Of a stretch of 16,100 nt of DNA, positions 13,617-16,100 are shown piece by piece (position 1 is the stretch's first letter; each line of letters opens with the position of its first letter). Position numbers and translations under genes: made by a program. This DNA comes from an uncultured Oscillospiraceae bacterium (GTDB taxonomy: Bacteria > Bacillota > Clostridia > Oscillospirales > Oscillospiraceae): the NCBI GenBank assembly GCA_934662925.1, contig CAKUKL010000010.1:1-16100 (forward strand). The letters are read 5' to 3'. Under the pieces are notes generated by a model. The model was not told where the DNA came from and searched no databases. It saw nothing but the letters and a program-made list of their open reading frames with translations.

Positions 13617-14642
13617 ATGAAGCTGGTCAGGACAACTGAGGCGGTGGGCCACGTTCTGTGCCACGACATGACCCAGATCATTCCCGGCGTATTCAAGGAC
13701 GCCCGGTTCCGGAAGGGCCACGTGGTGACGGAGGAGGACATCCCCGTGCTGCTGAGCATGGGCAAGGAGAACCTGTACGTCTGGGAAAAGACCTCCGGGA
13801 TGCTCCACGAGGACGAGGGCGCGGTCCGGCTGTGCGCCCTGTGTCAGAACGAGCACATGAAGGCCTCCGCCCCCAAGGAGGGCAAGATCGAGCTGACCGC
13901 CGAGTGCGACGGCCTGTTCCGGGTGGACGTGGAGCGGCTGTACGCCGTCAACAGTCAGGAGGAGCTGATGATCGCCACCCGGCACAGCAACTTCCCCGTG
14001 AAAAAGGGCATGAAGCTGGCGGGGATGCGGGTCATCCCGCTGGTCATCGACGAGAAAAAGGTGGCCGCCGCCGAAGCCGCGGCGGGGGAGGGCGGCCCCA
14101 TCCTGTCCCTGCACCCCTACGTGCTCAGGACCTGCGGCCTGATCGTCACCGGCAGCGAGGTGCAGAAGGGCCTTATCGAGGACCAGTTCTCCCCGGTGGT
14201 GAAGGACAAGCTGGCCCGGTACGGCATTTCCGTCACCATGGAGTGCACCCCCGGTGATGACCGGACGGCCATCACGCGGGCCATTCTGGACTGCAAGCGG
14301 GCCGGGGTGGACATGGTGCTGTGCACCGGCGGCATGAGCGTGGACCCCGATGACCGCACCCCCGGCGCCATCAGGGACACCGGCGCGGACATCGTCACCT
14401 ATGGCGCGCCGGTGCTGCCCGGCGCCATGTTCCTGCTGAGCTATCTGGACGGCACGCCGGTGTGCGGCCTGCCCGGCTGCGTCATGTACGCCAAGGCCAC
14501 CGTTTTTGATCTGGTGCTGCCCCGTCTGGCGGCGGGGCTGCCCGTCACCCGGGCAGAGCTGGTGGGGCTGGGCCACGGCGGCCTGTGTCTGGGCTGCGGG
14601 GAGTGCCATTATCCCGTCTGCCCCTACGGAAAGGGCGTGTGA
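13617..14642 (+). CDS. Molybdopterin-binding protein with MoCF domain and cysteine-rich tail
   Basis: A 341-residue cytosolic protein. The second half carries a MoaB/Mog/MoeA-like molybdopterin-binding (MoCF) domain: CGLIVTGSEVQKG (173-185), then MVLCTGGMSVDPDDRTPGAI (233-252) and VCGLPGCVMYAKATVFDLVLP (282-302). The N-terminal ~160 residues are not a MoeA domain I recognise. The C-terminus has four cysteines, 324, 327, 330 and 335, in CLGCGECHYPVCPYG, spaced C-x2-C-x2-C-x4-C, which looks like a metal or Fe-S site. Its place as first gene under the Moco riboswitch, before moeA and moaC, supports a role in cofactor assembly or delivery. The exact reaction is unknown. The start at 13617 follows GGAGGG at six bases. 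Three bases after the start of its TGA the moeA start region begins, so the two are coupled. Confidence 0.87.
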   Translation: MKLVRTTEAVGHVLCHDMTQIIPGVFKDARFRKGHVVTEEDIPVLLSMGKENLYVWEKTSGMLHEDEGAVRLCALCQNEHMKASAPKEGKIELTAECDGLFRVDVERLYAVNSQEELMIATRHSNFPVKKGMKLAGMRVIPLVIDEKKVAAAEAAAGEGGPILSLHPYVLRTCGLIVTGSEVQKGLIEDQFSPVVKDKLARYGISVTMECTPGDDRTAITRAILDCKRAGVDMVLCTGGMSVDPDDRTPGAIRDTGADIVTYGAPVLPGAMFLLSYLDGTPVCGLPGCVMYAKATVFDLVLPRLAAGLPVTRAELVGLGHGGLCLGCGECHYPVCPYGKGV

Positions 14643-14644
14643 GG

Positions 14645-15850
14645 ATGAAGACCCACATTTCCGTGGAGGAGGCCGTGGACATCATCCGCGCCAATACCGC
14701 CCCCCTCCCGCCGGAGCGCCGCGCCGGGGCCGGGCTTCCGGGCCTTGTGCTGGCGGAGGACGTTATTGCCCCCATGAGCCAGCCCCCCTTTGACCGCTCC
14801 CCGCTGGACGGCTACGCCCTCATTGCCGCCGACACGGCCGGCGCTTCGGCGGACACGCCCGCCCGCCTTCAGGTCATTGATACGGTGTACGCCGGAGGCT
14901 GGTCGGAGGTCACCGTCCGCCCGGGCCAGTGCGTCCGTATCATGACCGGCGCACCCATCCCTGCTGGGGCAGACTGCGTCGTCCGGCAGGAGGATACCGA
15001 CCGGGGAGACCCGGAGGTGGCCGTCCGGGTGCGGCTGAAGCACCACGAAAACTACTGCTTCCGCGGCGAGGACTACCGGGAGGGCGAGATCCTCATCCCC
15101 GCCGGGTATCCGCTGGACGCCGCCGCCCTGGGCCTGCTGGCTGGGGCGGGGCTTGAGGGGGCGGAGTTGTCCGTCCATCCCCGGCCCCGGATTCTGCTGG
15201 CGGGCACGGGGGACGAGCTGGCCCCGCCGGGACAGCCCCTCCGCCCGGGGCAGATCTACAACTCCAACCTGCCCCAGCTGGCCGCCCGCTGCCGGGAGCT
15301 GGGCTATGCGGCGGACGCCGTTCAGCTCCCCGACGATCCGGAGCTGACGGCCCGGGAGCTGGACCGGGGCGTCCGGGACTACGACTGCGTCATCACCACC
15401 GGCGGCGTTTCGGTGGGGGAAAAGGACATCTTCCATCAGGCCCTGCCCTTGGCCGGGGCGGAGCGCCTGTTCTGGCGGGTGATGCTCAAGCCGGGCACGC
15501 CCGTGATGTTCTCCCTTCTGGCGGGCAAGCCGGTGCTGTCCCTGTCGGGCAACCCCTTTGCCGCCGCCGCCACCTTCGAGCTCTTCGCCCGGCCCATGCT
15601 GGCCGCCCTGTCCGGGGATATGCGGTGGGAGCCTGTCACCCTGTCCGCCCCGCTGGCCGATGAGTTCGGCAAGAAGAGCGGCGTCCGCCGCTTCGTCCGG
15701 GGCCGGTACACCGGCGGCGCGGTCCACCTGCCCGAAGGGCACTCCTCCGGCCAGCTGCGCTCCTCGCTGGGCTGCAACTGTCTGGTGGACATTCCGGCTG
15801 GCTCTCCGGCGCTGAAGGCGGGGGAGACCGTCCGGGTCATCCTTCTGTAA
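14645..15850 (+). CDS. moeA: Molybdopterin molybdenumtransferase
   Basis: Inserts molybdate into adenylylated molybdopterin, releasing AMP and giving Moco; 401 residues, the usual MoeA length. Landmarks in order: [13 protein letters not shown] (47-59, with SPLDGY where SAMDGY is commonest), [15 protein letters not shown] (96-110), [10 protein letters not shown] (183-192), the MoCF core [16 protein letters not shown] (248-263), [11 protein letters not shown] (279-289) and [17 protein letters not shown] (298-314). The four-domain order of MoeA is complete. The start ATG 14645 lies two bases after the previous stop, with GGAAAGGG (14628-14635) nine bases upstream; the open frame reaching back to 14585 lies inside the previous gene. 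It is the second gene under the riboswitch, followed 14 bases later by moaC. Confidence 0.95.
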   Translation: MKTHISVEEAVDIIRANTAPLPPERRAGAGLPGLVLAEDVIAPMSQPPFDRSPLDGYALIAADTAGASADTPARLQVIDTVYAGGWSEVTVRPGQCVRIMTGAPIPAGADCVVRQEDTDRGDPEVAVRVRLKHHENYCFRGEDYREGEILIPAGYPLDAAALGLLAGAGLEGAELSVHPRPRILLAGTGDELAPPGQPLRPGQIYNSNLPQLAARCRELGYAADAVQLPDDPELTARELDRGVRDYDCVITTGGVSVGEKDIFHQALPLAGAERLFWRVMLKPGTPVMFSLLAGKPVLSLSGNPFAAAATFELFARPMLAALSGDMRWEPVTLSAPLADEFGKKSGVRRFVRGRYTGGAVHLPEGHSSGQLRSSLGCNCLVDIPAGSPALKAGETVRVILL

Positions 15851-15864
15851 GGAGAGAAACGGAA

Positions 15865-16100
15865 ATGCTGAACGGACTCAATCATTTTGACGCTCAGGGC
15901 AAGGCCGTCATGGTGGACGTGACGGATAAGGAGGCCACCCACCGGGTGGCCGTGGCCCGGGGGGAGATCCACGTCAACGCGCCGGTGATGACCGCCATCT
16001 GCACCGGTACGGCGAAAAAGGGCGACGTGCTGGGGGTGGCCCGTGTGGCGGGCATCATGGCGGTGAAGCGCACCTCCGACCTCATCCCCATGTGCCACCC
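15865..16100 (+). CDS. moaC: Cyclic pyranopterin monophosphate synthase, N-terminal part (runs off window)
   Basis: The first 78 codons of MoaC, which with MoaA converts GTP to cyclic pyranopterin monophosphate, the first stage of molybdopterin synthesis. The visible sequence has [20 protein letters not shown], then [33 protein letters not shown] and the active-site block LIPMCHP at the very end; in most MoaC proteins the last reads LIPLCHPL. The start at 15865 is set by AAGGAGAG (15849-15856), eight bases upstream, and by the family N-terminus. It lies 14 bases after moeA in the same transcription unit. The 3' end is outside the window. moaA and other pathway genes may follow. Confidence 0.95.
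   Translation, partial: MLNGLNHFDAQGKAVMVDVTDKEATHRVAVARGEIHVNAPVMTAICTGTAKKGDVLGVARVAGIMAVKRTSDLIPMCH

Noticed and set aside
1..16100. Mobile element, CRISPR, toxin-antitoxin or defence island
   Set aside because: No transposase, integrase, terminal repeats, spaced repeats or known defence domains. All genes are + strand housekeeping or transport genes with uniform GC-rich codon use.

Overview
The window looks like a chromosomal stretch of a GC-rich anaerobic Firmicute, most likely Oscillospiraceae (the Flavonifractor / Lawsonibacter / Intestinimonas neighbourhood). The basis is RNase Y, strong AGGAGG-type ribosome binding sites, clean sigma-A promoters with 17-base spacers in AT-rich gaps between GC-rich genes, and LAAC-type lipoprotein substrate-binding proteins. 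The genus is inference. All genes are on the + strand, packed into short transcription units mostly bounded by intrinsic terminators. I see no insertion sequence, CRISPR array, tRNA, rRNA or phage gene.

Layout. (1) 2-1111: 3' part of a BceB/FtsX-type ABC permease, then a terminator. (2) 1196-3069: strong promoter, a structured leader of about 230 nt, RNase Y, terminator. (3) 3140-5159: two adjacent GNAT-fold genes (a DUF2156 / LPG-synthase-C protein and a two-domain acetyltransferase), each with its own promoter. (4) 5231-10173: an RbsA-RbsC-RbsC-SBP type sugar ABC importer with two different permeases and the binding protein last. (5) 10271-12705: a polar amino-acid ABC importer (binding protein, GlnP-like permease, GlnQ-like ATPase). 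(6) 12737-13422: mobA with its own promoter and terminator. (7) 13414 to the end: a Moco-family riboswitch with an intrinsic terminator, then a MoCF-domain molybdopterin-binding protein with a cysteine-rich tail, moeA, and the start of moaC, which runs off the window.

How it fits together. The two importers are orphan uptake systems: no catabolic gene or regulator accompanies either. In both, a hairpin separates the binding-protein gene from the membrane genes, which suggests unequal expression set at RNA level. The molybdenum block is a cofactor operon whose aptamer probably senses Moco and ends transcription just before the ribosome binding site. mobA, which acts after Moco is made, sits upstream of the switch.

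Most protein-coding content is ordinary. The parts worth a second look are regulatory: the Moco riboswitch, the rny leader (possible leader peptide plus two terminator-like hairpins), and paired TGCA-N7-TGCA sites at the amino-acid transporter promoter. I found no convincing wholly new system. Several gene starts given here differ from the longest open frame, because the longest frame begins inside a promoter, leader or preceding gene.
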